Source: HyVt-105 sp049975425
Lineage (GTDB): Bacteria; Bacteroidota; Bacteroidia; Bacteroidales; VadinHA17
Assembly: GCA_049975425.1 (NCBI GenBank)
Contig: JBNGDI010000003.1
Coordinates: forward strand, 62,001-126,000
DNA length: 64,000 nt
Direction: 5' to 3'
Under the pieces are notes generated by a model that ran no database searches, was not told where the DNA came from, and saw nothing but the letters and a program-made list of their open reading frames with translations. Made by a program: the position numbers and the translations under genes. Shown piece after piece: positions 1 through 8,449 of this stretch (within the stretch, counting starts at the first letter, position 1; each line of letters opens with the position of its first letter).

Positions 1-1
1 C

Positions 2-160
2 GGCGGAGCCATGAACGATCTGCTGTTCAATGCTTTTATCAGCCTTCTGATATTTATCTTTGTATTTACCGGAAAAGGCAGGAAACTCCATCGTACGGAA
101 GGAGGATTGTTTTTACTGCTTTACGCTGGATACCTGGTGTTTATTTTCATAAAACCCTGA
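2..160 (+). CDS. Ca2+/Na+ antiporter (CaCA/YrbG-like), C-terminal end only
   Basis: The open frame enters from the left edge and stops at TGA 158-160, so only about 52 residues are visible. They contain two hydrophobic segments separated by the basic stretch TGKGRKLHRTEGG and end LVFIFIKP. This matches the last helices of K+-independent Ca2+/Na+ antiporters, where a TG(K/R)..(L/I).R.EG stretch precedes the final membrane helix. The role would be inner-membrane cation exchange. The start lies outside the window; ATG 11 is an internal Met. The next gene begins 6 bases later on the same strand. The family call rests on a short C-terminal piece only. Confidence 0.55.
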   Translation, partial: GGAMNDLLFNAFISLLIFIFVFTGKGRKLHRTEGGLFLLLYAGYLVFIFIKP

Positions 161-166
161 GCACTC

Positions 167-1126
167 ATGCCTGAACCCATTCCCGGATGGTACACACCAG
201 AGGAGATCGGGTGGCTGCGTGCATGTCGCCTGTGCCCCAGAGAATGCGGAGCTGACCGTTTGGCCGGAGAGGAAGGGGTCTGTGGTACCGATGCCGGCAT
301 CCACATATCCTCCATCTGCATTCACCGGGGTGAGGAACCCGCCATCAGCGGGAAACACGGTATCTGCAATATTTTCTTCACAGGATGCAACCTGCAGTGT
401 GGTTTTTGTCAGAATTACCAGATCAGCAATCCCCGGGCATCGGCCGAACACCCGGCTCTTTCCATGGATGTGGTTATGGAATCCATACTCCGAATTCTCG
501 ACCGGGGTATCCACGGGGTTGGATTTGTTTCGCCCTCCCATGTGTATCCGCAGGTTGTAGCCATCCTTCGTGCCCTGGAAAAAACAGGTAAAAAACCCGT
601 TACCGTTTGGAACACCAATGCATACGAACATCCGGGGAATATTACCCGCCTGGAAGGAAAGATTTCTGTTTACCTGCCCGACCTGAAATATGTTACCCCG
701 GAGCTGGCGGTAAAGTATTCCGGCGCACGTGATTATCCGGAAGTTGCCTGTGCTGTGGTGAAAGAGATGTACCGCCAGAAAGGATCCACCCTTCAAACCG
801 ACAAGGCGGGCCAGGCCGTATCGGGCCTGATCATCCGGCACCTGGTGCTTCCCGGCCACGCCGACGAAAGCATCCGGGTGCTCGAATACATTGCCACCCA
901 CCTCTCCGCCCGGGTGGCCATTTCCCTCATGTCGCAATATTACCCGCCGGGTTTCCCCACCGGCCGGCCCGCTCCCGGACGGACCCTCTACCGGGAAGAA
1001 TATGCCCGGGTGGTGGATGCGTTCTATTCCATGGGTTTCGGAAAAGGATGGGTACAGGACCTGGAAAGCACCGGTTACTACCGGCCCGATTTCGACCGGG
1101 GCCATCCATTCGAAACCGGCTCCTGA
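167..1126 (+). CDS. PflX-like radical SAM protein (COG1313 type)
   Basis: This 319-residue protein has the radical SAM CxxxCxxC cluster motif at Cys74, Cys78 and Cys81 (GCNLQCGFCQNY). The motif follows an N-terminal Cys-rich segment (CRLCPREC, residues 20-27, then GVCG), which is typical of PflX/COG1313 proteins. These resemble pyruvate-formate-lyase activating enzymes but have no established substrate. The C-terminal third carries the LPGH and SQYYP motifs of the family. No glycyl radical enzyme is next to it; the partner downstream is a dihydrouridine synthase 35 bases away. It is distinct from the AmrS-type radical SAM protein at 43240. Start ATG 167 lies 6 bases after the antiporter stop, so the two genes are probably co-transcribed. 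Confidence 0.8.
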   Translation: MPEPIPGWYTPEEIGWLRACRLCPRECGADRLAGEEGVCGTDAGIHISSICIHRGEEPAISGKHGICNIFFTGCNLQCGFCQNYQISNPRASAEHPALSMDVVMESILRILDRGIHGVGFVSPSHVYPQVVAILRALEKTGKKPVTVWNTNAYEHPGNITRLEGKISVYLPDLKYVTPELAVKYSGARDYPEVACAVVKEMYRQKGSTLQTDKAGQAVSGLIIRHLVLPGHADESIRVLEYIATHLSARVAISLMSQYYPPGFPTGRPAPGRTLYREEYARVVDAFYSMGFGKGWVQDLESTGYYRPDFDRGHPFETGS

Positions 1127-1161
1127 AAATTGTGTATTTTTACCCGGTAAAACCAAGGATC

Positions 1162-2154
1162 ATGAGCCGGGAAAATTTCTGGACATCACTTCCCCGACCT
1201 TTTCTGTTACTGGCTCCCATGGAAGATGTGACCGACACCGTTTTCCGTGAAGTGATCATGAATATATCGGCCCCGGGAGCCCTGCATGTGGTTTTCTCGG
1301 AATTTACCTCCACCGACGGGCTATGCCATGAGAAGGGAAGGGAAAAAGTGGTCGAACGCCTGCTGGTCAATCCTTCGGAAAGAATGCTGTTGAAGCAGAA
1401 AGGCATCAGGCTGGTGGCCCAGATATGGGGAACCGACCCGGAAGCATTTTACCGTTCTTCCCGGATGATTACCCGTGACATGGAGTTTGACGGGCTGGAT
1501 ATCAACATGGGATGCCCGGTGCGGAAGGTAGTGAAGCAGGGAGCCTGTGCGGCCCTGATCAAACAGCCTGCCCTGGCACGGGAGATCATTCAGGCCACCC
1601 TGGAAGGAACCGATCTGCCGGTGAGTGTCAAAACACGCATCGGTTTCGACCGCATACAAACCGAAGAGTGGATGGGAAACCTGCTGGAAACAGGCATATC
1701 CGCCCTGAGCGTGCATGGAAGGATACAGAAGGCGGACTCGGAAGGCCCTGTCCACTGGGAAGAAATTGCCCGGGCCGTTCGCATGAAGAATAAAATCAAC
1801 CCCCGGGTGGTCATTATGGGTAACGGCGATGTGATGAGCCTGGAAGAGGCACGCGAACGGTCGGAAGAAACGGGAACAGACGGGATCATGATAGGCAGAG
1901 GGGTCTTTCACAACCCCTGGATATTCAACCCCGTACAGAAGGAACACACACCCGGTGAAAGAACCGGCCTGCTGTTGCAGCACACCCGGCTTTTCTGCGA
2001 CACCTGGCAGGACAGGAAAAATTTCGATATCCTGAAACGCTTCTTCAAGATCTACGTCAACGGGTTCCACGGCGCCGCCAGGTTAAGGGCCGGGCTTATG
2101 GAAGCCCGTTCGGCCGACGATGTGGAAAAGATTATTTCCGATATGTTCCGGTAA
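1162..2154 (+). CDS. dus: tRNA-dihydrouridine synthase
   Basis: A 330-residue FMN-dependent TIM barrel that reduces uridines in the tRNA D-loop. Visible signatures are APMEDVTD near the N terminus, the catalytic-Cys motif DINMGCPVRKVVKQG (Cys118), VKTRIGF, SVHGR and the phosphate-binding GNGDV and MIGRG stretches. The frame is open upstream to 1048, but ATG 1162 is chosen because it is preceded by AAGGA, gives a normal family length, and avoids a 79-base overlap with the radical SAM gene. The gene converges on the UbiA gene, with only 8 bases between the stop codons and no hairpin terminator visible. Which Dus subfamily (DusA, B or C) is not decided here. Confidence 0.92.
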   Translation: MSRENFWTSLPRPFLLLAPMEDVTDTVFREVIMNISAPGALHVVFSEFTSTDGLCHEKGREKVVERLLVNPSERMLLKQKGIRLVAQIWGTDPEAFYRSSRMITRDMEFDGLDINMGCPVRKVVKQGACAALIKQPALAREIIQATLEGTDLPVSVKTRIGFDRIQTEEWMGNLLETGISALSVHGRIQKADSEGPVHWEEIARAVRMKNKINPRVVIMGNGDVMSLEEARERSEETGTDGIMIGRGVFHNPWIFNPVQKEHTPGERTGLLLQHTRLFCDTWQDRKNFDILKRFFKIYVNGFHGAARLRAGLMEARSADDVEKIISDMFR

Positions 2155-2162
2155 ATTATTTG

Positions 2163-3122
2163 TCAAAATCCCTGAGGGATAATGATACCCACAGCCAGAA
2201 GCAGGTCGGTGCCCAGGACGGTGATCACATTCGTTCCCAGTGCCGGCACCATTTTGTGCATATTATCCCCGTGCCGGATAGCGGTAATGCTCGACCGGAT
2301 ACCCAGGGGCATGGGGATGAGGGCCAGGTAGATCCAGGCAGAGGCCAACCCCACCAGAGGAAGAATAAGAATGGTGCCAAAGGTAAGGAACATACCGAAA
2401 GCATACAGATAGGCCGCCTTTTTCCTTCCCAGTACGATCACCAGGTGCCGCCGGCCGCCGGCACGGTCGGCCTCCATATCGGGAAATTCATTGATCAGCA
2501 GAAGCAATGCCGTAAGGATACCCGGAGGAATGGATACCAGGATCACCTTCAGGGGCAGAATCCCCGAAAGAGGCATGCCGGGCACAGCGGTCATGGCAAC
2601 GTAGGTGCCTATCACCACCAGCGATCCCAGGGCCAGACCTGCAAAAAGCTCCCCCAGCTGGATCCTGGCCAGGCCTTCCGTATAGGAAATGATGGTCACC
2701 CCCCCGATCAGGGTAAGCACCATAATAAACCAGTGGGATATGAAGGTAAAATACACTCCGACAGAAAAAGCCAGCAACAGGGTTGTAACGGCTACTGCCA
2801 GTACCTGCCGCGGTGTGGTCAGGCCCTGCTCCATCATACCGCTTCCCCCGCTGAAAGGCGTCCGTACCGTATGGGCATCGATCCTGGTTTTATGATCGGA
2901 ATATTCGTTGAACAGGTTTACTGAAATGTGCGCCAAAACCACACCGGCCACCAGCATCAGGGCATGCCACAGGTTGAATTCTTTTTCTGCGGGTCCCGGA
3001 AACTGGTAGGCAAAAGCCAGGCCGATAGCTACCAGCAGCACAGCAAGAATAAGAAAAGGACCACGTACCTGTGCCATCCAGGCAGCCAGATAAACGGATT
3101 TTTTGTTTTGTTTTTCCATCAT
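2163..3122 (-). CDS. UbiA-family prenyltransferase (MenA-like)
   Basis: A 319-residue polytopic membrane protein with about eight or nine hydrophobic helices. The first Asp-rich motif is NEYSDHKTRID and the second is NEFPDMEADRAGG; these Mg2+-diphosphate sites define UbiA prenyltransferases. The TRTPFSGGSG segment after the first motif is seen in MenA/COG1575-type members. The likely reaction is transfer of a polyprenyl chain to an aromatic acceptor, plausibly 1,4-dihydroxy-2-naphthoate for menaquinone; the acceptor is inferred. It is the last gene of the mevalonate run, 32 bases after mevalonate kinase, so isoprenoid supply and use sit in one transcription unit. Two adjacent ATG codons (3122 and 3119) could each be the start. 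Confidence 0.85.
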   Translation of the reverse strand: MMEKQNKKSVYLAAWMAQVRGPFLILAVLLVAIGLAFAYQFPGPAEKEFNLWHALMLVAGVVLAHISVNLFNEYSDHKTRIDAHTVRTPFSGGSGMMEQGLTTPRQVLAVAVTTLLLAFSVGVYFTFISHWFIMVLTLIGGVTIISYTEGLARIQLGELFAGLALGSLVVIGTYVAMTAVPGMPLSGILPLKVILVSIPPGILTALLLLINEFPDMEADRAGGRRHLVIVLGRKKAAYLYAFGMFLTFGTILILPLVGLASAWIYLALIPMPLGIRSSITAIRHGDNMHKMVPALGTNVITVLGTDLLLAVGIIIPQGF

Positions 3123-3154
3123 TACATTATTTACTCGTTAAGCAAAAATACGTT

Positions 3155-4129
3155 TTATTTCTTTACCCCATAAACGGGAACCGTATCCAGGCCCAGTTCC
3201 TGCATCCGGATCACCGCCTGGCTGTAATCCCGGGCATAACCCAGCAGGTAACCACCTCCTCCCGCACCCAGCAGTTTCAGGTAAAAATCTCCGGTATCCA
3301 GTCCGTTTTTCCAGTATTCGGAAAAAATCCCCGGTATCATGGGCCTGAAGTGTTCCTGCTGAAAAGCTGACAGTTTCTCCATTTCACGGCAGAAACCTTC
3401 GCTTATTCCATTCATTACGTGAGAAATACAGACATCATTCAGGAAAAGCAGTTCCTTCATGATTTTCTGCTTATAGGTTTTATCCCTGCACCTTTCCATG
3501 AACAGATCCACCAGAGGGGCAGTTCTTCTGGGAATACCGGTATTCACCAGGAAGAATGCCCCTTTCGCATTTTTTCCCGGCTGAGGAAGAACCACCGGCA
3601 TAACCGTTCCGTTATGTTCTGTAAGCAGAGGAACCCCGGTATACCCTATCAGAGGATCGAGCCCGCTGCTGGTACCGTGAAAGAAGGATTCCATTCCGGC
3701 AAACAGGGTCTTCAGTTTGCTGAGCTCCCCGGGCGTCATACGGTGGCCCGGAATTACGGGGTCGACAGCATACCTGCGGTACAGGGCTGTTACCAGGGCG
3801 CCGGAGCTTCCCAGACCATAGCCGGACGGTATGGTCGATTCAAAATACAGGCCGTTGCCCAGGTCTTTTTGCAGGCGGTGCAGATCGAGAACCGGAGGAA
3901 GAGAACCGGTAACTACTGATTGTTTCAGCCAGTTTATATAACCGGCCAGATCATGTTGCGAACGCCGCGCAAAATTCAGATCGGTAACCTGTTCACCGGT
4001 TGGGAGGACAAGACGGCCGCTGAAATGGGAAAAAGGAATGGTCAGTCCCCTGGCTCCCAGCAGAACGGTATATTCTCCGAACAGCAAAATTTTGGCATGT
4101 ATCGTATCTGAAATACTCGTCATCTTCAT
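3155..4129 (-). CDS. mvk: mevalonate kinase (GHMP family)
   Basis: A 324-residue GHMP kinase. The N terminus KILLFGEYTVLLGARGL, the ATP loop PSGYGLGSSGALVTALY, the segment FHGTSSGLDPLIGYTGVPL with the Asp that accepts the mevalonate proton, and the C-terminal KLLGAGGGGYLLG all fit mevalonate kinase. It phosphorylates mevalonate to 5-phosphomevalonate in the cytoplasm. Its ATG overlaps the decarboxylase stop by four bases (ATGA), which implies translational coupling. It is the second of two GHMP kinases in the operon, and the HGTSSGLD segment makes it the better mevalonate kinase candidate. Direct assignment of which kinase acts on mevalonate and which on phosphomevalonate still rests on family resemblance. 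Confidence 0.85.
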   Translation of the reverse strand: MKMTSISDTIHAKILLFGEYTVLLGARGLTIPFSHFSGRLVLPTGEQVTDLNFARRSQHDLAGYINWLKQSVVTGSLPPVLDLHRLQKDLGNGLYFESTIPSGYGLGSSGALVTALYRRYAVDPVIPGHRMTPGELSKLKTLFAGMESFFHGTSSGLDPLIGYTGVPLLTEHNGTVMPVVLPQPGKNAKGAFFLVNTGIPRRTAPLVDLFMERCRDKTYKQKIMKELLFLNDVCISHVMNGISEGFCREMEKLSAFQQEHFRPMIPGIFSEYWKNGLDTGDFYLKLLGAGGGGYLLGYARDYSQAVIRMQELGLDTVPVYGVKK

Positions 4130-5166
4130 GCTAATTTTTCCGGGCCCCTTCCGGTAACATCATCGATCCACCGGCCTTCTTCACAGAAACCGGCCAGTTC
4201 GTCATGAATAAATGCCTTCACCCGGTCCCGTTCATGTTCCGGGTAAAGCAGGTGCACATTGGGTCCGGCATCGAGTGTAAAACACATATCCCAGCCATTT
4301 TGTTCCCTTTTCCGCCGGATTTTTTCCATGATCATCAGGGTACGCGGATGAAAAAGAAAAAAACCAGAACGGGAGCTCATCATCAGAGCATGAAGGGTCA
4401 GCGCTTCGGATTCGGTTATGGTACGGAACGATTTTCGGTGGTTCTTCTGTAAGGATTTCAGCAGGTTTCCCAGGTTTTCCCTTGCCTGCCCGATACGGGC
4501 ATCCCGGAAAGGATGTGTGTTCATGGCCGAATGACCGGCCGAACTGGATATTTTTTTCCGACCCGGATCCACGATCAAAACGGCATCGAACAGGGTCCGG
4601 TATCGCGGGTGCACCCGGTGGTTCAGCGGAACGGCATATTCATCGGAGCTTTCCTGCACTGCAGGATCGTAACCCCATTCCACCCACCCGGGATATACCG
4701 AGCGGCAGGCGCTTCCAGAGGCAAGACGGGCCAGCCGGCTTGCCCTGGGCAAAAACTCTTCCCCCGAATTTTCCGGCCGGAACTTCCTGTCCAGATCGGT
4801 CAAAGCCAGCGCCAGGGCGCTCATGCTGGAAGCCGAAGAAGCTATCCCGGCCGAATACGGAAAGGTATTCTCCGTGTCGATCCGGATATCCAGGCCGGGA
4901 AGGAAAGGTAGTTCCGCCTCCAGCCGCTTCAGATAATCCCGGATCCTCTGAGCGAATTCCGGCTTCTCTTCGCCTGCAAACCGGAAGGCAAAAGACGGTT
5001 TCTTCTGTGCCGGGCGGTAGTGCAGGTGAAGGCGGGTAACGGAATTCGACAGGGTCATGCTGATGGAAGGATTCATCGGCAACTGATTGCCGTATTTCCC
5101 CCAGTACTTGATCACCGCAATATTTGCAGGGCTTTCCCAGGATATATTTTTCCACGGTATGATCAT
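4126..5166 (-). CDS. mvaD: diphosphomevalonate decarboxylase
   Basis: A 346-residue GHMP-fold decarboxylase that converts 5-diphosphomevalonate to isopentenyl diphosphate with ATP. The N-terminal motif SPANIAVIKYWGKYG, the nucleotide loop YSAGIASSASSMSALALA, the segment SGSACRSVYPGWVEWG and the catalytic-Asp motif FTLDAGPNVHLLY are the standard landmarks of this enzyme. It starts 12 bases after the preceding GHMP kinase and overlaps the next gene by four bases. Related archaeal phosphomevalonate decarboxylases share the fold. The presence of a second kinase upstream supports the classical order through diphosphomevalonate, but the sequence alone does not exclude the alternative. Confidence 0.9.
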   Translation of the reverse strand: MIIPWKNISWESPANIAVIKYWGKYGNQLPMNPSISMTLSNSVTRLHLHYRPAQKKPSFAFRFAGEEKPEFAQRIRDYLKRLEAELPFLPGLDIRIDTENTFPYSAGIASSASSMSALALALTDLDRKFRPENSGEEFLPRASRLARLASGSACRSVYPGWVEWGYDPAVQESSDEYAVPLNHRVHPRYRTLFDAVLIVDPGRKKISSSAGHSAMNTHPFRDARIGQARENLGNLLKSLQKNHRKSFRTITESEALTLHALMMSSRSGFFLFHPRTLMIMEKIRRKREQNGWDMCFTLDAGPNVHLLYPEHERDRVKAFIHDELAGFCEEGRWIDDVTGRGPEKLA

Positions 5167-5178
5167 GCTGCATGATTT

Positions 5179-6111
5179 TCACGGCCGGGCCATTTCAGGC
5201 CTGAGGATCATCTCACGGAAGGGAATGATCGTTTCAAGTCCATGCTCATGGAGAAATTCCTGCAGTCGCCTGAACGGACCGTTCCAGGTTACCAGAATAA
5301 AATCGCCCCCCCAGGCCCCCAGCGACTTTACCCCACCCGGAAAATCGGCCAGCAGGGACTCCCTCACTGAAGGCACACCGCTCAAACCCGAAAGGATGGA
5401 CTCGTGTTCGCCAATCAGCCGGTCGAACTCCTCAAGGTCACCGGCCGTATGTATCCTGTGGGTCAGATCACTGATCTTATTGACTGTTTCTTCCCGGGGA
5501 GGATGCTTCCTGAGGAATTCCCGCACGCTGTCCTCCGAATTCTGTTTTTTCCCCAGATAAACAAAATAGATACTGTCTTTAAAAGGCGGACAGAAGGATG
5601 TGGGAACCACGCGGGGTTTCCCTCCGGCGACAGAGTACAGAAGAGGGGTATTGCTCCGGGCGCAGGCTATGTCGAAACCCGATCCTCTGGAAACTTTCCG
5701 GTGCAGTTCATAGGGATCGACCCCTGCCCACCAGGCAATATTCGAAAGCAGGGAAGAGCTTGTTCCCAGCCCCCAGAAACGGTTGAACTGAATCTCCGTC
5801 TGCACCAGATACCCCCCGTTCCCCGACAGGAAAGAAGGATTCAACTCCCGGGCGCCCAGCAGGTGATCTCTGAGCCTGGCAGCCACCTCCCCGTCGGTGG
5901 CAGATACCACCTCCAGGGTTCGGGTATGGAAGGTAGCCCGGAACCAGGGTTCCCCGTTCTCATCCGATTCCCACTCCAGTTCTTCCTCCCCCGGAAAAGC
6001 ATTCACCTCGAGCGACTGGCCGAAACGAACCGGCATAGCCAGGGCAGTGGCTCCGAACAGCACCATGTATTCGGCGGTAAGCAGGATCTTTCCGTTGGAA
6101 TAATATTTCAT
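5179..6111 (-). CDS. GYDIA-type GHMP kinase, candidate phosphomevalonate kinase
   Basis: A 310-residue GHMP kinase with an N-terminal NGKILLTAEYMVLFGA motif and a nucleotide loop GLGTSSSLLSNIAWW. The signature GSGFDIACA is a one-residue variant of the GYDIA motif that names a Bacteroidota-specific GHMP family. It lies between HMG-CoA reductase (ATGA overlap) and diphosphomevalonate decarboxylase (12-base gap). The pathway needs a kinase for 5-phosphomevalonate and no other candidate is present, so phosphomevalonate kinase is the natural inference. That is a context argument; the family itself is not defined by its substrate here. It is clearly different from the mevalonate kinase two genes downstream. 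Confidence 0.75.
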   Translation of the reverse strand: MKYYSNGKILLTAEYMVLFGATALAMPVRFGQSLEVNAFPGEEELEWESDENGEPWFRATFHTRTLEVVSATDGEVAARLRDHLLGARELNPSFLSGNGGYLVQTEIQFNRFWGLGTSSSLLSNIAWWAGVDPYELHRKVSRGSGFDIACARSNTPLLYSVAGGKPRVVPTSFCPPFKDSIYFVYLGKKQNSEDSVREFLRKHPPREETVNKISDLTHRIHTAGDLEEFDRLIGEHESILSGLSGVPSVRESLLADFPGGVKSLGAWGGDFILVTWNGPFRRLQEFLHEHGLETIIPFREMILRPEMARP

Positions 6112-7445
6112 GAATGATGTTGTTTTCGCAAAGATAGCAGGAATGTTTCCACAGCACGGTAACTTACCTTCCTTTCGCTGAAATAGGCCCGTGCCTTTTC
6201 TTTTTCGGTGGGGGTTGCTCCCAGCCTGTTCAGCATATTTGACAGGTGCATTTTCATATGACCTGCCTGAATGCCCCGGGTGACCAGTGAACGGATGGCT
6301 CCGAAATTGTTTGCCAGGCCCACTGAGGCGGCGATCATCATCAGTTCTCCGGCGCGCGGGTTGCCCAGCATCTCCAGTGAGCGCTTTGCCAGGGGATGCA
6401 GGGAAGTAAGTCCCCCCACTGTACCCAGAGCCAGCGGCAGGGTGAGACTGTACCGGAACATATTATTGCCGAGGTCGATATCGGTGAGCCCCGAATAATT
6501 CCCGGAACGGGCGGCCCAGGCATGCCCGCATGCCTCAATCGCCCGGAAATCGTTGCCAGTAGCCAGGGCCACTGCGTCGATACCGTTAAAAATGCCTTTG
6601 TTGTGCGTGGCAGCCCGGTATGTATCCTTCCGGGAAATCATCACCGCCTGTTCGAACTTGCGGGCAAAATATTCAGCCGTCATTCTTCCCTCCTGCTCAC
6701 CCAAATCCCCGATTCCGGTTTCCACCCGGCATTCCACCAGGCAATCGGGAGTATAGTTTGACAGAATAGCCATGATCACATTCACTTTCTTTTCCTCCCC
6801 ATGGAAATGACCCGAACCGCCTATGTATTCCACCAGGGCTGAGGCCATTTCTTCCATGCATGTATTGATAAAATTGGCTCCCATGGAATCGGCCGTTTCA
6901 AATTCGGCCATCAGCTGGTAATAATTTTCCATTGAACGGGTCATGTCAAGCAGCCTGATTTCGCGGATCCCTCCTCCCCTTTTCACCATATTCCGTGTTA
7001 CCGGGGACGTTTTTCTCACAAGTTTTTCCTTCAGTTCAGGGAAATGATCCTGCAGCTTACGGAAATCTCCTTTCCAGGTAAAATGAACCTGCCCCACCTT
7101 GGTGGTGCCAAGCACCCGGGCATGAAAGCCACCACGCCCGGACCAGAATCCAGCGCTTTTCGCTGCTGCCGCCACCACGGAGCTTTCCTCGGTCACCACC
7201 GGCACCATATACATTGTGCCGTTCACTATCACATTCGGCACCACCCCGTATGGCAGGGGATACTGGGCAAGGGTGTTTTCACTGAATCCTTCCAGCAATT
7301 CCCGGTACTTGGGATGCCGGAATGAGTTTAGCTCTTCCACAAATTTCTGTGGATCTTTGAATAACCGGGCCACCTGACCGAGTTTTTCTTCCCGCGGGAG
7401 CGAAGAAAAACCTTTCACCGGCTTTCGGGGCATTTTTTTCTTCAT
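6108..7445 (-). CDS. mvaA: hydroxymethylglutaryl-CoA reductase, class II
   Basis: A 445-residue cytoplasmic enzyme without membrane anchor, the size of class II (bacterial) HMG-CoA reductases. Landmarks are EESSVVAAAAKSAGFW, the substrate and catalytic segments MGANFINTCMEEMA and THNKGIFNGIDAVALATGND, the NAD(P)-side segment GTVGGLTSLHPLAK, and the C-terminal GHMKMHL stretch carrying the mobile catalytic His. It reduces HMG-CoA to mevalonate. Start ATG 7445 is chosen because it forms an ATGA overlap with the idi stop; the frame stays open upstream, but a longer start would run into idi. In the class II direction it can in principle also oxidise mevalonate, but the neighbouring kinases favour synthesis. 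Confidence 0.93.
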   Translation of the reverse strand: MKKKMPRKPVKGFSSLPREEKLGQVARLFKDPQKFVEELNSFRHPKYRELLEGFSENTLAQYPLPYGVVPNVIVNGTMYMVPVVTEESSVVAAAAKSAGFWSGRGGFHARVLGTTKVGQVHFTWKGDFRKLQDHFPELKEKLVRKTSPVTRNMVKRGGGIREIRLLDMTRSMENYYQLMAEFETADSMGANFINTCMEEMASALVEYIGGSGHFHGEEKKVNVIMAILSNYTPDCLVECRVETGIGDLGEQEGRMTAEYFARKFEQAVMISRKDTYRAATHNKGIFNGIDAVALATGNDFRAIEACGHAWAARSGNYSGLTDIDLGNNMFRYSLTLPLALGTVGGLTSLHPLAKRSLEMLGNPRAGELMMIAASVGLANNFGAIRSLVTRGIQAGHMKMHLSNMLNRLGATPTEKEKARAYFSERKVSYRAVETFLLSLRKQHHS

Positions 7446-8437
7446 TTTTTTACTACCAGAAAATCGCGGGCCAGTTGCAGGCCACGGATCTGCCATTCCA
7501 CATATTGTTTGAGCTCCTCATAACTTCCCCGGGCATGTTTCAGAAACTCACCGGCCTGCCCGTAAACAGCCGGCAGGCGGATGCTGCTGATCAGGGCATA
7601 ACCGTCAAGGTAGCTTTTGATTCCGCCCGAAATGATTACCTGCCGGCAGGCCGGATTGGGGTCCTCATCGAGCAGCCGGTTCACCAGTTCTACCATCTCC
7701 ACGGCATCATGCCCCACGGTGGCCAGGGGACCGTATAGTTCTTCCTCCCGCCCACCCGTACGCATCAGTTCGAGCCTGGCAAAATTGGTCCCGCCGAAAG
7801 CTCCGAATTCAATCGCTTCCAGTGGCAGGCGGAACAAGTTCCTCATGCTTTCCGGACCCATTCCCTGACCCACCTCTTTTACGATTACAGGACATCCCAG
7901 CATTTCCACAACACCTGCAATTACCTCGATGGGGGGGACCGTTAGCCGGTCGCCTTCGGGCTGCAGGCTTTCCTGCATGGGGTTTACATGGATGATCAGG
8001 CCGTCGGCCTGTAGCTTTTCCACCAGCTTTTTCACCCGGCTGAAATCTTTTTGAAGATAGAATTTTTCCATTTGGGCAATACCCAGGTTGGCATACAGGG
8101 GAGATGCATCACCCATCACCCTGCGCACATCGAAATCGGGAAATGCTCGATCATCATCCAGCAATACCCGGCAGGAACCGAGACCCATTCCCATGCCAAA
8201 CTCGCCGCAGGCCCTGGCCAGATTATGATTGATGGTATGTGCCATCCGGGTTCCCCCCGTCATGCTCGATACCCAGATAGGTACCCGGAATGTCTTTCCC
8301 AGAAAAGTAAAGGGGGTCCAGGGTCCGGTGGAATGGGCTTTCAACAGAGGTTCATACCAGAAACGATCGTCGCGTTCCTGTTTTTCCACCCGGGAACGGA
8401 AGGCAAGTTCGATATGGTCTTTTTTCCTTTCTTCCAT
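7442..8437 (-). CDS. fni: isopentenyl-diphosphate delta-isomerase, type 2 (FMN)
   Basis: A 331-residue FMN/NAD(P)H-dependent TIM barrel of the type 2 IPP isomerase family, which interconverts IPP and DMAPP. Diagnostic stretches are RKKDHIELAF at the N terminus, the MTGGT motif, GMGLGSCR, the HVNPMQE motif with the active-site Gln/Glu, VKEVGQGMG, and the C-terminal ISGGIKSYLDGY phosphate-binding region. Its length and motif order are normal for the family. Translation is probably coupled to HMG-CoA reductase by an ATGA overlap. It starts 12 bases after the acyl-CoA dehydrogenase stop, so it forms the physical junction between the leucine catabolic and mevalonate halves of the operon. Confidence 0.93.
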   Translation of the reverse strand: MEERKKDHIELAFRSRVEKQERDDRFWYEPLLKAHSTGPWTPFTFLGKTFRVPIWVSSMTGGTRMAHTINHNLARACGEFGMGMGLGSCRVLLDDDRAFPDFDVRRVMGDASPLYANLGIAQMEKFYLQKDFSRVKKLVEKLQADGLIIHVNPMQESLQPEGDRLTVPPIEVIAGVVEMLGCPVIVKEVGQGMGPESMRNLFRLPLEAIEFGAFGGTNFARLELMRTGGREEELYGPLATVGHDAVEMVELVNRLLDEDPNPACRQVIISGGIKSYLDGYALISSIRLPAVYGQAGEFLKHARGSYEELKQYVEWQIRGLQLARDFLVVKK

Positions 8438-8449
8438 GTCAGAAATACT

